64,000 nucleotides of DNA from DASVTR01 sp036382855 (GTDB taxonomy: Bacteria; Acidobacteriota; Blastocatellia; Pyrinomonadales; Pyrinomonadaceae). Below the pieces are notes generated by a model. The model was given only the letters and a program-made list of their open reading frames with translations, had not been told where the DNA came from and made no database searches. Of this stretch, positions 25,838 to 35,360 are shown in pieces (positions within the stretch are counted from its first letter, which is position 1; every line of letters begins with the position of its first letter). Position numbers and translations under genes: made by a program. The stretch is taken from the NCBI GenBank assembly GCA_036382855.1, contig DASVPO010000012.1, positions 1 through 64,000 of the forward strand, given 5' to 3'.

Positions 25838-27646
25838 ATGAATCAGGCCGACCCCATATTTACTGCACCTGAATTAGCTGACGAAGGAGCACTAACCCTC
25901 AGCGAACGAGCACGTCTTCGATGTCGTTTAGCGAAGAGGTTGGAGGATTCCGGCGAGTATGAAGCTGCGCGCGAGTTGCTTCGTCCCTTCTGGCCGGGTG
26001 TCGGCGCAAGCCTCGAAGTCGAGGGCCTCGATGAGACGGCGGTGGCAGAAGTTTTCCTGCGCGTCGGCGCGCTCACAGGCTGGCTCGGCAGTAACGCTGA
26101 GGTCAGCGGGGCGCAGGAGCTTGCTAAGGACATTATCAGCCAGAGCGTCGCACTCTTTGAGCAAGCCGGACAGGCAAGCAGAGCGGACGAAGCGCGCGTC
26201 GAACTTGCCTACTGCTACTTCAGAGTCGGCGCGCTCGACGAAGCACGCGTCCTCCTAAAGGATGCTTTAAAGAGGCTCGACGATAACGACGAGGTGAGGG
26301 CAGTTGCCCTGCTCCGCCTGGCGGTGGTGGAGGGCGTCGCCACCAAGTTTAACGACGCGTTGACAATCCTTAAAAACGCGGCCCCGTTATTTGAGGAGAG
26401 TGAGAACCACTCGCTTAAAGGGCGCTACCATAATCAACTGGCTCACGCTCTCCAGAGCCTTGGGTCGGCGGAAAACCGCGCCGAATATTTTGACCGCGCA
26501 ATCGTCGAATTCACGGCCGCCAGTTTCCACTTCGAGCAGGCACGCCACACGCGCTATCACGCACACGTCGAAAACAACCTAGGACTCCTGCTCCATGCGC
26601 TCGGCAGGTTCGAGGAGTCGCATGAACATCTGAATCGTGCAAGGCTGTTGTTCATCAGCCTCGGAGATAACGTCTATGCAGCGCAGGTTAATGAGACGCG
26701 TGCGCGCGTACTGCTTGAGCAAGGTCGCACGGCTGAAGCAGAGGAGGTAGCACGCCATGCGAGCAATACGTTTGAGCGCGCCAACGTGCTCAACCTACTG
26801 GCCGAAGCTCTGACCACACATGGGAGGGCGCTGGCACGACTCGGCCGCACCGGCGAAGCACACGCAGCCTTCGAACGCGCAGCACCTGCCGCCGAGCAGG
26901 CTGGAAGCGTCGAAGTCGCCGGGCTAGCACTTCTCACAATGTGCGAGGAGTTGGGCGGCTTTCTTGACGCGGGTGAGCTACGCGACGCTTATACGCGCGC
27001 AGACCAGTTGCTCGCGCGCTCGCAGTCTCCCGAAATCCTCGCCCGTTTACGCCGAGCCGCACGGCAAGCGCTCGATGCATGGTCAGCGGATAGTGAACCG
27101 CATGAACATCCGACTTCACAGACCGTTGCGCCAAATGCCGTTGCTACAAATGAAAGTAATGAAAGTTCGGCGGAGGGTCTGCCGACCGTCGAAAAACTCG
27201 TCTTCGAAACGTTGCGCCTCCATGAGAAACGTGTGACCTTCACGCCGGAAGCGATGGAAGCGATGAGCCGGTTGTTTTTGGCCGACGGCATGCGTGCCCT
27301 CTGTGAGTTGATTGAGCAATCAATTGCCGTCGCACCATCTGACGCCGTAGTCTCCGCCGACGATGTAGAGGTAGTGGCGCTGCGCTATCGCACACCGCGC
27401 GGCAACTTCGCACAACCCTGGGCAGATTTCTCTCTCAAAGATGAGTTGCGGCAGCCAGAGAAGCGCTTTATCGAACTCGCGCTCAAAGCGGCCGGAGGCA
27501 AAATCTCCATCGCCGCGAGGCTGCTCGGGCTTGAGCACAACGAAAGATTAACTTCCATTATCAAGAGCCGTTATCCTGAACTATTAGCCGCACGCATTCC
27601 ACCAATCGCGCGTAAGCGCAGCATCATACGCAAGCCACATCGCTAA
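25838..27646 (+). CDS. TPR protein with Fis-type DNA-binding C-terminus
   Basis: Residues 60-400 consist of tetratricopeptide-like helical hairpins (for example AYCYFRVGALDEARVLLKDA and NLGLLLHALGRFEESHEHL). The C-terminal 170 residues resemble the end of a sigma-54 activator: a lid-like helical region (FTPEAMEAMSRLFLADGMRAL) and a Fis-type helix-turn-helix (GGKISIAARLLGLEHNERLT). The AAA+ ATPase itself, with Walker motifs and the GAFTGA loop, is absent. It therefore may bind DNA and recruit partners through the TPRs without activating sigma-54 directly. An in-frame ATG at 25838 follows AGTAG; the Shine-Dalgarno sequence is weak. Confidence 0.75.
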   Translation: MNQADPIFTAPELADEGALTLSERARLRCRLAKRLEDSGEYEAARELLRPFWPGVGASLEVEGLDETAVAEVFLRVGALTGWLGSNAEVSGAQELAKDIISQSVALFEQAGQASRADEARVELAYCYFRVGALDEARVLLKDALKRLDDNDEVRAVALLRLAVVEGVATKFNDALTILKNAAPLFEESENHSLKGRYHNQLAHALQSLGSAENRAEYFDRAIVEFTAASFHFEQARHTRYHAHVENNLGLLLHALGRFEESHEHLNRARLLFISLGDNVYAAQVNETRARVLLEQGRTAEAEEVARHASNTFERANVLNLLAEALTTHGRALARLGRTGEAHAAFERAAPAAEQAGSVEVAGLALLTMCEELGGFLDAGELRDAYTRADQLLARSQSPEILARLRRAARQALDAWSADSEPHEHPTSQTVAPNAVATNESNESSAEGLPTVEKLVFETLRLHEKRVTFTPEAMEAMSRLFLADGMRALCELIEQSIAVAPSDAVVSADDVEVVALRYRTPRGNFAQPWADFSLKDELRQPEKRFIELALKAAGGKISIAARLLGLEHNERLTSIIKSRYPELLAARIPPIARKRSIIRKPHR

Positions 27647-27755
27647 GGCTAACGAAGCACATAGCTCGCCTCTTACTCTCGCTCGGAAATTTCGTATTAA
27701 CCATCTACAAGAAAATTGTAGGACACCTTAACTACCGCTTTCACAGCAATTTCTA

Positions 27756-27783
27756 TTGACTTTGAACTGGAATGGTGTATAGT
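27756..27783 (+). promoter_or_regulatory. Sigma-70 type promoter before the FG-GAP gene
   Basis: TTGACT (27756-27761) and TATAGT (27778-27783) are 16 bases apart. If used, it gives a leader of about 430 bases for the gene at 28219. Confidence 0.5.
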
Positions 27784-27968
27784 GCTGGAACATAGCCGCT
27801 GCCGCAAAAGTTACATGGCCGCGCGATGTAAATCTCCATCTGCTAAGGTGAGACAAACATCTGCCGGACGGATAGAACTCTTGCAAAACCGGCGGTTGTG
27901 ATTCAAGCGTTAAATAAACCTGATTGACGTAGCTAACGGGTGTGTCATTGGAATGGCTTAACAGACGA

Positions 27969-28008
27969 TAGCGCCTCGACGTTACCTGCAAGTAACATCG
28001 GGGCGCTA
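27969..28008 (+). other. Leader hairpin in a long untranslated region
   Basis: TAGCGCCTCGACGTTAC (27969-27985) pairs with GTAACATCGGGGCGCTA (27992-28008) with two mismatches and a six-base loop. The 572-base gap (27647-28218) has no gene; this is its main structured element. Confidence 0.5.
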
Positions 28009-28218
28009 CGGTCTCGAAACAACCTCCGCTGCACAAGTGCGCTGAAGATGCTCCGTTTTGGTGAACCACATCTTAGCGCAATGGCGGTGTAGGCACAATA
28101 GAGATGAAGCCTTGTCTCATCCCGCGATGCGCAATCTACCTTTACGTTTAGCGGAGCCGCACCAAGTTCGACTTCGTGCATACGGCCCGCTCACACAAAC
28201 AACCGAGGAGAAAATAAG

Positions 28219-29433
28219 ATGTGTGAAAGAACCAGTAAGTCTCAAACTCAAAGTCTGCTCAAAATCTGGCTCATGGCTGTCGTCCTGTTGATGGCTTCAT
28301 CGCTGGCAGCAAATGCACAGGAAGCACAGTCGTCACCATGCCCGACTTGCCCCTTACCAATTCAGGTCAGTGGAACGGTTAGAAATTGTGCCGGAGCACC
28401 TCTGGCCGGCGTCACAGTTATCATCGAGGGTGATAATGGAGTCAGCGTAACTAAAATCACTAACGCTTCGGGCGTCTATACCGCCAACCTGGCGGAGGCC
28501 AATTACATTGCCACGCCCATCTCCACGACCGGCTATTTCTACACCCCTCAAAGCAGTACAGACAATCCCGCCAACTTCACGCGCTACCTGCGCGACAATC
28601 GCGCCAACTTCGACGGCGATTGCCGGACTGATATTTCCACCTTCAACCGTGGCTCAGGCGAATGGCGTTCTATTAATAGTTCGAACGGACAATTAGTCTC
28701 CTTTGGCTTCGGCCAAAGTGCAGACATCGCTACGCCCGGCGATTATAACGCCGACGGCAGAACCGACCGCGCTGTGTTCCGTCCCGGCAATGGAACGTGG
28801 TACATCGCAACGGATACGAGCGGCTCATTCTACGGTGTGCAATTCGGCGTCAGCGGAGACATTCCTGTTCCGCGCGATTACGACGGCGACAACAGAACGG
28901 ACATCGCAGTCTTCCGTCCGGGCGATGCGACCTGGTACATCTTGAACAGCAGTCTTAACACCCTGACCGTCGTCCAGTTCGGAGAGACGGATGACCGTGT
29001 AGTGCCGGGAGATTATGATGGCGATGATAGAGCAGATATTGCCGTCTTTCATCCCGGCCCGACAGGCATCTGGAGGATTCGCTTTTCATCGAATAACACA
29101 GTCAGCGAATTCCAGTTTGGCGTCACGAGCGATTGGCCCGTGCAGGCCGACTACAATGGTGATGGCATAACGGACGTTGCTGTCTGGCGGCCCAGCGATG
29201 GCTTCTGGTATTTCCGCAGACCTGACGGCACGTTCTACGGCTTCCCCTTCGGCTTGACCGGCGACCGGCCGGTACCGGGTGATTACGACGGCGACGGGCT
29301 GGCGGATGTTGCCGTCCAGCGTCCCGATTCGACTGGAACGTGGCATCTCCTTAATAGCTCAACCGGCTACACTGCCGTTGACTTCCCACTGGAATTCCCT
29401 GTTCCGGGAGGATACCTGACGCCGCTGTACTAG
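28219..29433 (+). CDS. Exported FG-GAP/VCBS repeat protein
   Basis: A signal peptide (IWLMAVVLLMASSLAANAQ, ending near 34) is followed by a carboxypeptidase-regulatory-like fold (about 50-115; VSGTVRNCAGAPLAGVTVII) and six FG-GAP-like repeats of about 45 residues. Each carries a DxDxDG-type calcium loop (for example DYDGDNRTDIAVFRPG, DYNGDGITDVAVWRPS) and ends in a Trp-containing strand (TWYIL, FWYFR). The repeats should form an integrin-like beta-propeller at the cell surface or outside. GAGGAGAAAATAAG precedes the ATG. Secreted proteins of this form are very common in related genomes. Confidence 0.85.
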   Translation: MCERTSKSQTQSLLKIWLMAVVLLMASSLAANAQEAQSSPCPTCPLPIQVSGTVRNCAGAPLAGVTVIIEGDNGVSVTKITNASGVYTANLAEANYIATPISTTGYFYTPQSSTDNPANFTRYLRDNRANFDGDCRTDISTFNRGSGEWRSINSSNGQLVSFGFGQSADIATPGDYNADGRTDRAVFRPGNGTWYIATDTSGSFYGVQFGVSGDIPVPRDYDGDNRTDIAVFRPGDATWYILNSSLNTLTVVQFGETDDRVVPGDYDGDDRADIAVFHPGPTGIWRIRFSSNNTVSEFQFGVTSDWPVQADYNGDGITDVAVWRPSDGFWYFRRPDGTFYGFPFGLTGDRPVPGDYDGDGLADVAVQRPDSTGTWHLLNSSTGYTAVDFPLEFPVPGGYLTPLY

Positions 29434-29460
29434 AAACAACCTGATAGACGACGCATTCAG

Positions 29461-29494
29461 TGCGGCGGGCTGAAAGTTCAATCAGTCCGCCGCA
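29461..29494. terminator. Hairpin between convergent genes
   Basis: TGCGGCGG (29461-29468) and CCGCCGCA (29487-29494) with an extra CTGA/TCAG inside. It lies between the stops at 29433 and 29496 and could serve both. Confidence 0.65.
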
Positions 29495-29495
29495 G

Positions 29496-30443
29496 TCAAA
29501 GGCTCTTCTTCCGTGTAACGATTTTTTGGGATAAGGCAAACTGACGCGCGATTTCAATAAACGCGGTGGCCGTCGGCGGAGTCGAAGCCGGACGCCAGCA
29601 GGTGTAAATCGTCGTCAACTCGCGCGGCGGGCTGAGCGGTTTATACTGAACGTTGCCCCACTTCAAACGTCGAAACGAGGCTGGCACTAGAGAAACGCCC
29701 AGACCGGCCTCTACCAATCCGACAATCGTCAGCCACTCGCGCGCTTCCTGTACGACGCGCGGCTGAAAACCCGCGCGCCGGCACATTCTCATAATCTGGT
29801 CGTAGAGCGAGGGCGCGACCGTTCGCGGGAAATGTACAAAAGCCTCTCCCTTCAGCGTCCGCAGGGGCAGATGTTGGTGCATCGTATAGGGATGTTTGTC
29901 CGGCAGAACTGCAACGAACTCTTCCTGCCCGACGGCCTCACAGGAAAGGTCTGCGTGTCCGCCGACGGCTTCGCGTACAAAGCCTACGTCAATCGTTCCG
30001 TCGGCGAGCGCTTCGGCCTGCGCGGCAGTTGAAAGCTCGCGTAAATGAAGCTCTACGTTTGGAAACTGCTCTCTGTAGGCGCGCAGCACATCGGGCAGCG
30101 TGGTGGTCAAAAGAGAGGCTGCGAAGCCCACAGTTAGTTTGCCTTCTTCGCCTCTGCCGATGCGGCGCGCGGCGCTTAGTCCCTCCTCCATCTGTGCGAA
30201 CACGCGCCTTGAGACTTCCAGCAACGCTTCGCCTGCTGGCGTGAGTCGAACCTTAGGCTTGCGTTCAAAAAGCGCGTGTCCTATCAGTTCTTCCAGACTT
30301 TTAATCTGCTGGCTGAGCGGCGGTTGAGCGATGCCGAGCCTTTGCGCGGCACGACTGAAATGCAGTTCTTCCGCTACAACTGTGAAGTAGCGCAGGTGAC
30401 GCAGTTCGACGAAAGCGGCTATATCTTTTATGTATCTCATCAT
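29496..30443 (-). CDS. LysR-family transcriptional regulator
   Basis: The 315-residue protein has an N-terminal winged helix-turn-helix (residues 12-72; LRHLRYFTVVAEELHFSRAA then QPPLSQQIKSLEEL) followed by the periplasmic-binding-like effector domain (about 100-300; GKLTVGFAASLLTTTLP, VSLVPASF). The two lobes bind a small-molecule co-inducer that cannot be predicted. It diverges from the tricorn gene across a 176-base gap, the usual layout for LysR control of a neighbouring promoter, but no T-N11-A site stands out. Confidence 0.86.
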   Translation of the reverse strand: MMRYIKDIAAFVELRHLRYFTVVAEELHFSRAAQRLGIAQPPLSQQIKSLEELIGHALFERKPKVRLTPAGEALLEVSRRVFAQMEEGLSAARRIGRGEEGKLTVGFAASLLTTTLPDVLRAYREQFPNVELHLRELSTAAQAEALADGTIDVGFVREAVGGHADLSCEAVGQEEFVAVLPDKHPYTMHQHLPLRTLKGEAFVHFPRTVAPSLYDQIMRMCRRAGFQPRVVQEAREWLTIVGLVEAGLGVSLVPASFRRLKWGNVQYKPLSPPRELTTIYTCWRPASTPPTATAFIEIARQFALSQKIVTRKKSL

Positions 30444-30619
30444 TCAGGAAGATATATTAGACATATTAATCACCGCAAGGTAAATTACGCTTTAGGGAAC
30501 AGACAATCGCGGCAATTCGACAGGACACGCAGGAACTCCCCACCTCCGCTTCCGCGATTACGCTTCGAGGATGTGCCCCGCCACACTTCGGCACAAAATC
30601 CAGTGGGAGGAATCCAATT

Positions 30620-33600
30620 TTGAACCGCTTATTTTTGGTTGCGCTGGCCGCGCTCTTTTCTTTACAGACGGCACAGGCGCAGGAGGAGATGCGTCTGCTC
30701 CGTTATCCGGCCATCCACGGCGACGCAGTCGTCTTCACCTACGCCTCAGACCTCTGGGTGGCAGACCGCAGAGGCACAGCAGCCCGCAGATTAACAGCAC
30801 ACACGGGCGAAGAGCGACGCGCACGAATCTCGCCGGACGGCAAGCTCATTGCCTTCGTCGCATCCTACGACGGCAACGCGGATGTTTACGTTATGCCGCT
30901 TAGCGGCGGAGCGCCGAGGCGGCTGACCTTTGACCCTGAAGGCGAGGGCGTTGTCGGCTGGACGCCTGACGGCAGGATTGCTTACACCTCAACGGCCGGA
31001 AGCTTCACCGTCCGGCAGCGACGGCTGTGGCTGATTGAGCCTGACGGCGGGCTGCCCTTTGAGACGCCCTTGCTCGAATTCAGCGACGGCTCCTTCTTTC
31101 CAGACGGCAAGCGCGTCGCCTACACACGCTCCGGCTCACATGCGCAGAACTGGCGACGTTATCGCGGCGGCAACGTCGGCCGCATCGCTATCTACGATTT
31201 TGAGACGAACAACTACAGCGAACTACCCAACAAGGGCGAGAACGCATGGTTTCCGATGGTTGCGGGCGACGCCATCTATTATGTGAGCGACCGCAATCAG
31301 GGCACAGTTAATCTTTATCGCCACGACCTCGCGACGAAAAAGGACACGCAGCTAACGAAGTATACGGACGTTGATATTAAATGGCCGAGTATGGACGGCA
31401 AGACAATCGTCTACGAGCACGACGGTTATCTACATGCCTACGACATCTCGACCGGCAAAGACGAGAAGCTCACGTTTGAAGTCAAAGGCGACGAACTATC
31501 AGCACGGCCATACATGCTGAAGGTTGGCAAAATGATTTCCGCGCTTTCCCTTTCACCGAAGGGCAACCGCATTGCTGCGGAGGCGCGGGGCGAGATTTTC
31601 AGCATCGCTGCAAACGGCGAGGACGCCAGAAACCTGACGGCCACACCGGGCACACGCGAGCGAAGGCCGCGCTGGTCGCCTGACGGTAAAACGATTGGCT
31701 ATCTGAGCGACGCAACTGGCGATTTTCAAATCTACGCTCAGCCTGTCACAGGCGGCGAGGCCCGGCAGTTGAGCAAACATACGGGCGCGACCATACGCGG
31801 CTTCGATTGGTCGCCCGACGGAAAGCAACTTGCATACTGGACAGTTGACTATCGCCTGTTCGTCCTTAACGTTGAGACGCAAGCTACGAAGCAAGTCGTC
31901 AAAGCAGAGTATGACGGAGGACTCGCTTTTGATTGGTCGCCCGACGGGCGCTGGATAGCCTTTGTCGTGCGCGGCAAGACGGGTTTCGGTTCCCTCTACC
32001 TTTACGAAGTGGCGACCGCTACGGCGACGCGCGTGACCGACGGCATGTACGACGACGATAACCCCACCTTCGACCTTAACGGCAAATATCTATACTTCAC
32101 CTCGGCTCGCACCTTCACGCCGACTTCAGGCAGATTCGAGGCCAGCCTCAAGGTTGAGAACGCAGACCGCATCTATCTTATTCCGCTCTCAAGCCAGACG
32201 AGCAATCCTCTGTTTCCGAAGACGGATGATGAAAGTGAAGCTGAAGCGAAGCCTGAAGTTAAGCCTGATGCTAAGCCTGAAACGAAAGCGGAGAAGCCCG
32301 GAGACACGCTCGCGCCCGTCAGGGTTGACTTAAACGGGCTGGCCGAGCGCGCACTTGTGCTACCGATGCCGGCCGGTGCGGCGGGCTCGCTCTTCAGCGC
32401 AAAAAATGGCGTCTATCATTATAGTCAGGGCAAACTCCGTAAGTTTGACCTGAGTTCCAAGCAGACCGTCTCGATTTACGAGGGGCCGGAGATACAGTTC
32501 AGTTTTAACGCAGACCAGAGCAAGCTCGCCTACTTCGCAGACGGCACGCTCGGCGTCTTGGATGTCAAGCCAGGCTTGAAGCACGGCGAGGGAAAGGTTG
32601 ACACGCAGGCCGTCGAGACCTGGGTTGACCCGCGCGCAGAGTGGCGACAGATGTTCTGGGAGGCTTGGCGATTTGAGAAGGACAACTTCTTCCGCGAGGA
32701 TTTGTGGGGACTCGACTGGAGGGCCATCGGCAAGCACTACGAACAATACCTGCCGCACGTCAAGCATCGTCAGGACCTCTACTACGTGCTTGGGTTAATG
32801 CTCGGTGAGTTGGGAACGTCGCACGCGTATGTGTACGACGCGCCGAATGAACCGGGCGCGACCGAGCGCGCCGCCAGCGCTTCGATGCTTGGAGCGGATT
32901 ATGAGCGCGACGGTCAATGGCTGCGTTTCCGACGCATCTATCCGGGCACTCTCACGCAGGATTCTCTGCGCGGCCCGCTGGGTGAACCCGGCGTTAACGT
33001 TAAAGCCGGCGACTACCTGCTTGAGATTGACGGTCGTCCCGTTAACTCTAAAACTCATCCGAACTCGTTCTTGATAAACAAGGCGAACCGCGTCGTCACG
33101 TTGACGGTCAACAATCGTCCGACAATGGAGGGAGCGCGCAGGGTTCGCGTGCGGCCTGTGGCGAGCGAGTCGCAGATACGTTATTACGAGTGGGTTGAGG
33201 GCAACCGCCGAAAGGTCGAGCAGATGTCGGGCGGCCGCATAGGCTACATACATTATCCTGACACGGCGCGCGGCGGCCAAATCGAATTCATACGCGGCTA
33301 CTACGCGCAGACAGACAAGGATGCAATCATTCTTGACGGGCGCTTCAACTCCGGCGGCTCGCCGCAGCCGATGGTGCTCCCGACGCTCGCGCGTCGCTGG
33401 CAGACCGTCATTTACGCGCGCAACTGGCAAGGCGGCTCGGAGATGCAGGCCATCAACGGCCCGAAAGCGATGTTGATTAACAGCTACGCAGGTTCGGGCG
33501 GCGACCTGACGCCTTGGATGTTCCGCGACATGGGTATGGGTGCTCTGATAGGCACGCGCACCCTCGGCGCGCTCGTAGGCATCGCAGAAATCCGCGAACT

Positions 33601-33847
33601 GATGGACGGCAGTCAGGTCAGCGCACCCGGCTACACGCGTTTTGACCCGAAGACTGGCGAGTGGATTGCTGAAAACAAGGGCATCGAGCCGGACATAGAG
33701 GTTGATGCCAGACCCGAACTGATAGCGCGCGGGCGCGACCCTCAGTTGGAGGCGGCCGTGCAATATCTCTTGGAGCAGTTAAAGAAGAATCCGCTGAAGG
33801 TTGCTCCGCCGAAGCTACCGGCTGTCAAGTCAGCGAAGTCAAATTAA
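30620..33847 (+). CDS. Tricorn-type protease (S41 family)
   Basis: The 1075-residue protein begins with a signal peptide (LFLVALAALFSLQTAQAQ), then two stretches of WD40/PD40 propeller (about 30-520), a Lys/Glu/Pro-rich linker (about 535-560), a PDZ-like domain (about 770-865) and an S41 core. The nucleophile is Ser959 in the YAGSGGD motif. Tricorn degrades peptides released by larger proteases; this version carries a signal peptide and would act in the periplasm. TTG is the start codon, preceded by GGGAGGAA. Confidence 0.88.
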   Translation: MNRLFLVALAALFSLQTAQAQEEMRLLRYPAIHGDAVVFTYASDLWVADRRGTAARRLTAHTGEERRARISPDGKLIAFVASYDGNADVYVMPLSGGAPRRLTFDPEGEGVVGWTPDGRIAYTSTAGSFTVRQRRLWLIEPDGGLPFETPLLEFSDGSFFPDGKRVAYTRSGSHAQNWRRYRGGNVGRIAIYDFETNNYSELPNKGENAWFPMVAGDAIYYVSDRNQGTVNLYRHDLATKKDTQLTKYTDVDIKWPSMDGKTIVYEHDGYLHAYDISTGKDEKLTFEVKGDELSARPYMLKVGKMISALSLSPKGNRIAAEARGEIFSIAANGEDARNLTATPGTRERRPRWSPDGKTIGYLSDATGDFQIYAQPVTGGEARQLSKHTGATIRGFDWSPDGKQLAYWTVDYRLFVLNVETQATKQVVKAEYDGGLAFDWSPDGRWIAFVVRGKTGFGSLYLYEVATATATRVTDGMYDDDNPTFDLNGKYLYFTSARTFTPTSGRFEASLKVENADRIYLIPLSSQTSNPLFPKTDDESEAEAKPEVKPDAKPETKAEKPGDTLAPVRVDLNGLAERALVLPMPAGAAGSLFSAKNGVYHYSQGKLRKFDLSSKQTVSIYEGPEIQFSFNADQSKLAYFADGTLGVLDVKPGLKHGEGKVDTQAVETWVDPRAEWRQMFWEAWRFEKDNFFREDLWGLDWRAIGKHYEQYLPHVKHRQDLYYVLGLMLGELGTSHAYVYDAPNEPGATERAASASMLGADYERDGQWLRFRRIYPGTLTQDSLRGPLGEPGVNVKAGDYLLEIDGRPVNSKTHPNSFLINKANRVVTLTVNNRPTMEGARRVRVRPVASESQIRYYEWVEGNRRKVEQMSGGRIGYIHYPDTARGGQIEFIRGYYAQTDKDAIILDGRFNSGGSPQPMVLPTLARRWQTVIYARNWQGGSEMQAINGPKAMLINSYAGSGGDLTPWMFRDMGMGALIGTRTLGALVGIAEIRELMDGSQVSAPGYTRFDPKTGEWIAENKGIEPDIEVDARPELIARGRDPQLEAAVQYLLEQLKKNPLKVAPPKLPAVKSAKSN

Positions 33848-33862
33848 GAGTGAGGCGCAGAA

Positions 33863-33895
33863 GATGAGGCGAAGGACAAGTGTCTTCGCCTCATC
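33863..33895 (+). terminator. Hairpin after the tricorn gene
   Basis: GATGAGGCGAAG (33863-33874) pairs perfectly with CTTCGCCTCATC (33884-33895) around a nine-base loop, between the convergent stops at 33847 and 33945. Confidence 0.7.
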
Positions 33896-33944
33896 TCACA
33901 AGCAAACCATCTCGATTGCAGTAGTGCATCGTGCAAAGAAGTCT

Positions 33945-34859
33945 TTAAACTTTCTGGAGCGCGAACCGCATGTATTCCCATTCGCCCGTCAGGAATCTTT
34001 TATAGACTGGGCTGCCCTTCAGACCTGCAAACTCCTCCACACGCCCGCGCATAAACTTGGGAGCCTTGCTTCTAATCAGAGCCAGCTTGCGTTCGCTATC
34101 AAGTTCGAGGGCTTTAAGGACGTTTGCGTTGATGAGCTCTTCTTCGAGGAGGCGTAAGCCTGCGCGTTTTAGTTGTTCGCGCAGCAAAGGCACAGTTCCC
34201 TGCTCTCTTAAGTCTGCAAACAGGAAGTGTCCGCCTGTTCGCAGGACTCTCGTCACTTCACGCAGAAAACGCTCCATGGAGTTGTAGCAGTGGGCTGATT
34301 CGACATTGATAACGGCGTCGAACGAGTTTGCAGGCAGCGGCAATCTTTCGGCGTCTCCGTGCAGGAAAGAGAGCCCCTCGTCTCGATAGTGGCCCTGACA
34401 GAAGGCTATCGCCTTACTCGAAAAATCAAGGCCAGTCATCGAAGAAGGCTGCCTGTATCTGGCGATGAAGGATGCGCCGCCGCCGCGACCGCTGCCGATT
34501 TCCAGTACGTTTTTGCCGCGCAGTTCGACGCCCTCGGAGACGCGATGATAAAGCTGTATGCAGTAGCGGTTGGGCAGGTCTTCGGGGCGCAGCTCGATGT
34601 CGCGCGCCTGTGGATTAAGCTGCGCGTAACCGTAGTTCATAAAGGTCACGCTGGCATCCTTATCAAGGCCGCTCAGGTATTGATACCACGAGCGTATGAT
34701 AATCTTTTTGACGTGTGAGACATCCGCGAGCGAATCGAAGACGCGGAACAGGAGCGAGGCAGGCTTTCTCGTCATGCCTTCTCCGAAGTCAACTGAGACT
34801 GAATCGTTTGCCACGCGCCCTCCCCGGTAGTTACGCACGTTTTCCTTATGCCCGCGCAC
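33945..34859 (-). CDS. Class I SAM-dependent methyltransferase
   Basis: The 304-residue protein has the SAM-binding motif VLEIGSGRGGGASFIA at residues 118-133, the acidic strand ending in GLDFS and the post-motif DAVINVESAHCYN. The FMNYGYAQLNP pattern before it and SAHCY resemble phthiotriol/mycolipid-type and related lipid methyltransferases, so a lipid or polyketide substrate is plausible but unproven. There is no membrane segment. It runs convergently against the tricorn gene. Confidence 0.82.
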   Translation of the reverse strand: MRGHKENVRNYRGGRVANDSVSVDFGEGMTRKPASLLFRVFDSLADVSHVKKIIIRSWYQYLSGLDKDASVTFMNYGYAQLNPQARDIELRPEDLPNRYCIQLYHRVSEGVELRGKNVLEIGSGRGGGASFIARYRQPSSMTGLDFSSKAIAFCQGHYRDEGLSFLHGDAERLPLPANSFDAVINVESAHCYNSMERFLREVTRVLRTGGHFLFADLREQGTVPLLREQLKRAGLRLLEEELINANVLKALELDSERKLALIRSKAPKFMRGRVEEFAGLKGSPVYKRFLTGEWEYMRFALQKV

Positions 34860-35360
34860 TACTACTACTGCTGCTGCTGCGCACTCTCTCTCAGCGTCCG
34901 CCTGAAGACCTGCCGGCTCTTCAATCCTCTAGGCGCACAGAGCGCCCGCCGGCATCAAGCACATCCTTCGTCTTTTTGTTGAGAGCTAAAACCCGGCACG
35001 GATTATAACGGCAGGGTGCTCTATATTTCCACCCCGAATTATTTCGTTAGTCTCGTCTCTGAAAAAAGCGTAACCCGTCTTCATGCTGGCGGCGGCCCGG
35101 TTTCGTTGTTCTACGCTCCGTGTTTCATTGTCTCTTTGACATCTCCCGCGCAAGGCTATAACTTCTTCCTACTCCCACAAATTTTATTTTCGAAGGAGAG
35201 TTCTCTCAGAACGATTGCGATCCGGCGGGAGAAAGAGCAGCAGATGTATGGTGCTGTGGTGGTCAGCAAGTGGGCAGAGTCTCTGGGCAAGGTCTGCGCG
35301 GCCTAACAAATCGTTCGGGCCAACCTTGCGCGAGCGGAGAGCACACGGAGCGTCGGGCAG
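34860..35360. other. Gap without a convincing gene
   Basis: About 500 bases. It contains a short trinucleotide run (ACT then CTG, 34857-34880) and a GCCTAACAAATCGTTCGGGC stretch (35301-35320) that resembles the left half of an attC but lacks a right half. Several small frames have no ribosome-binding site or conserved features. Confidence 0.4.

Noticed and set aside
34857..34880. ACT/CTG trinucleotide run as a possible contingency locus
   Set aside because: It is short, lies outside any supported coding frame and shows no sign of controlling a promoter.
35301..35360. GCCTAACAAATCGTTCGGGC, similar to the left part of an attC
   Set aside because: No right arm or GTT core pairs with it. Kept only as a note in the gap entry.
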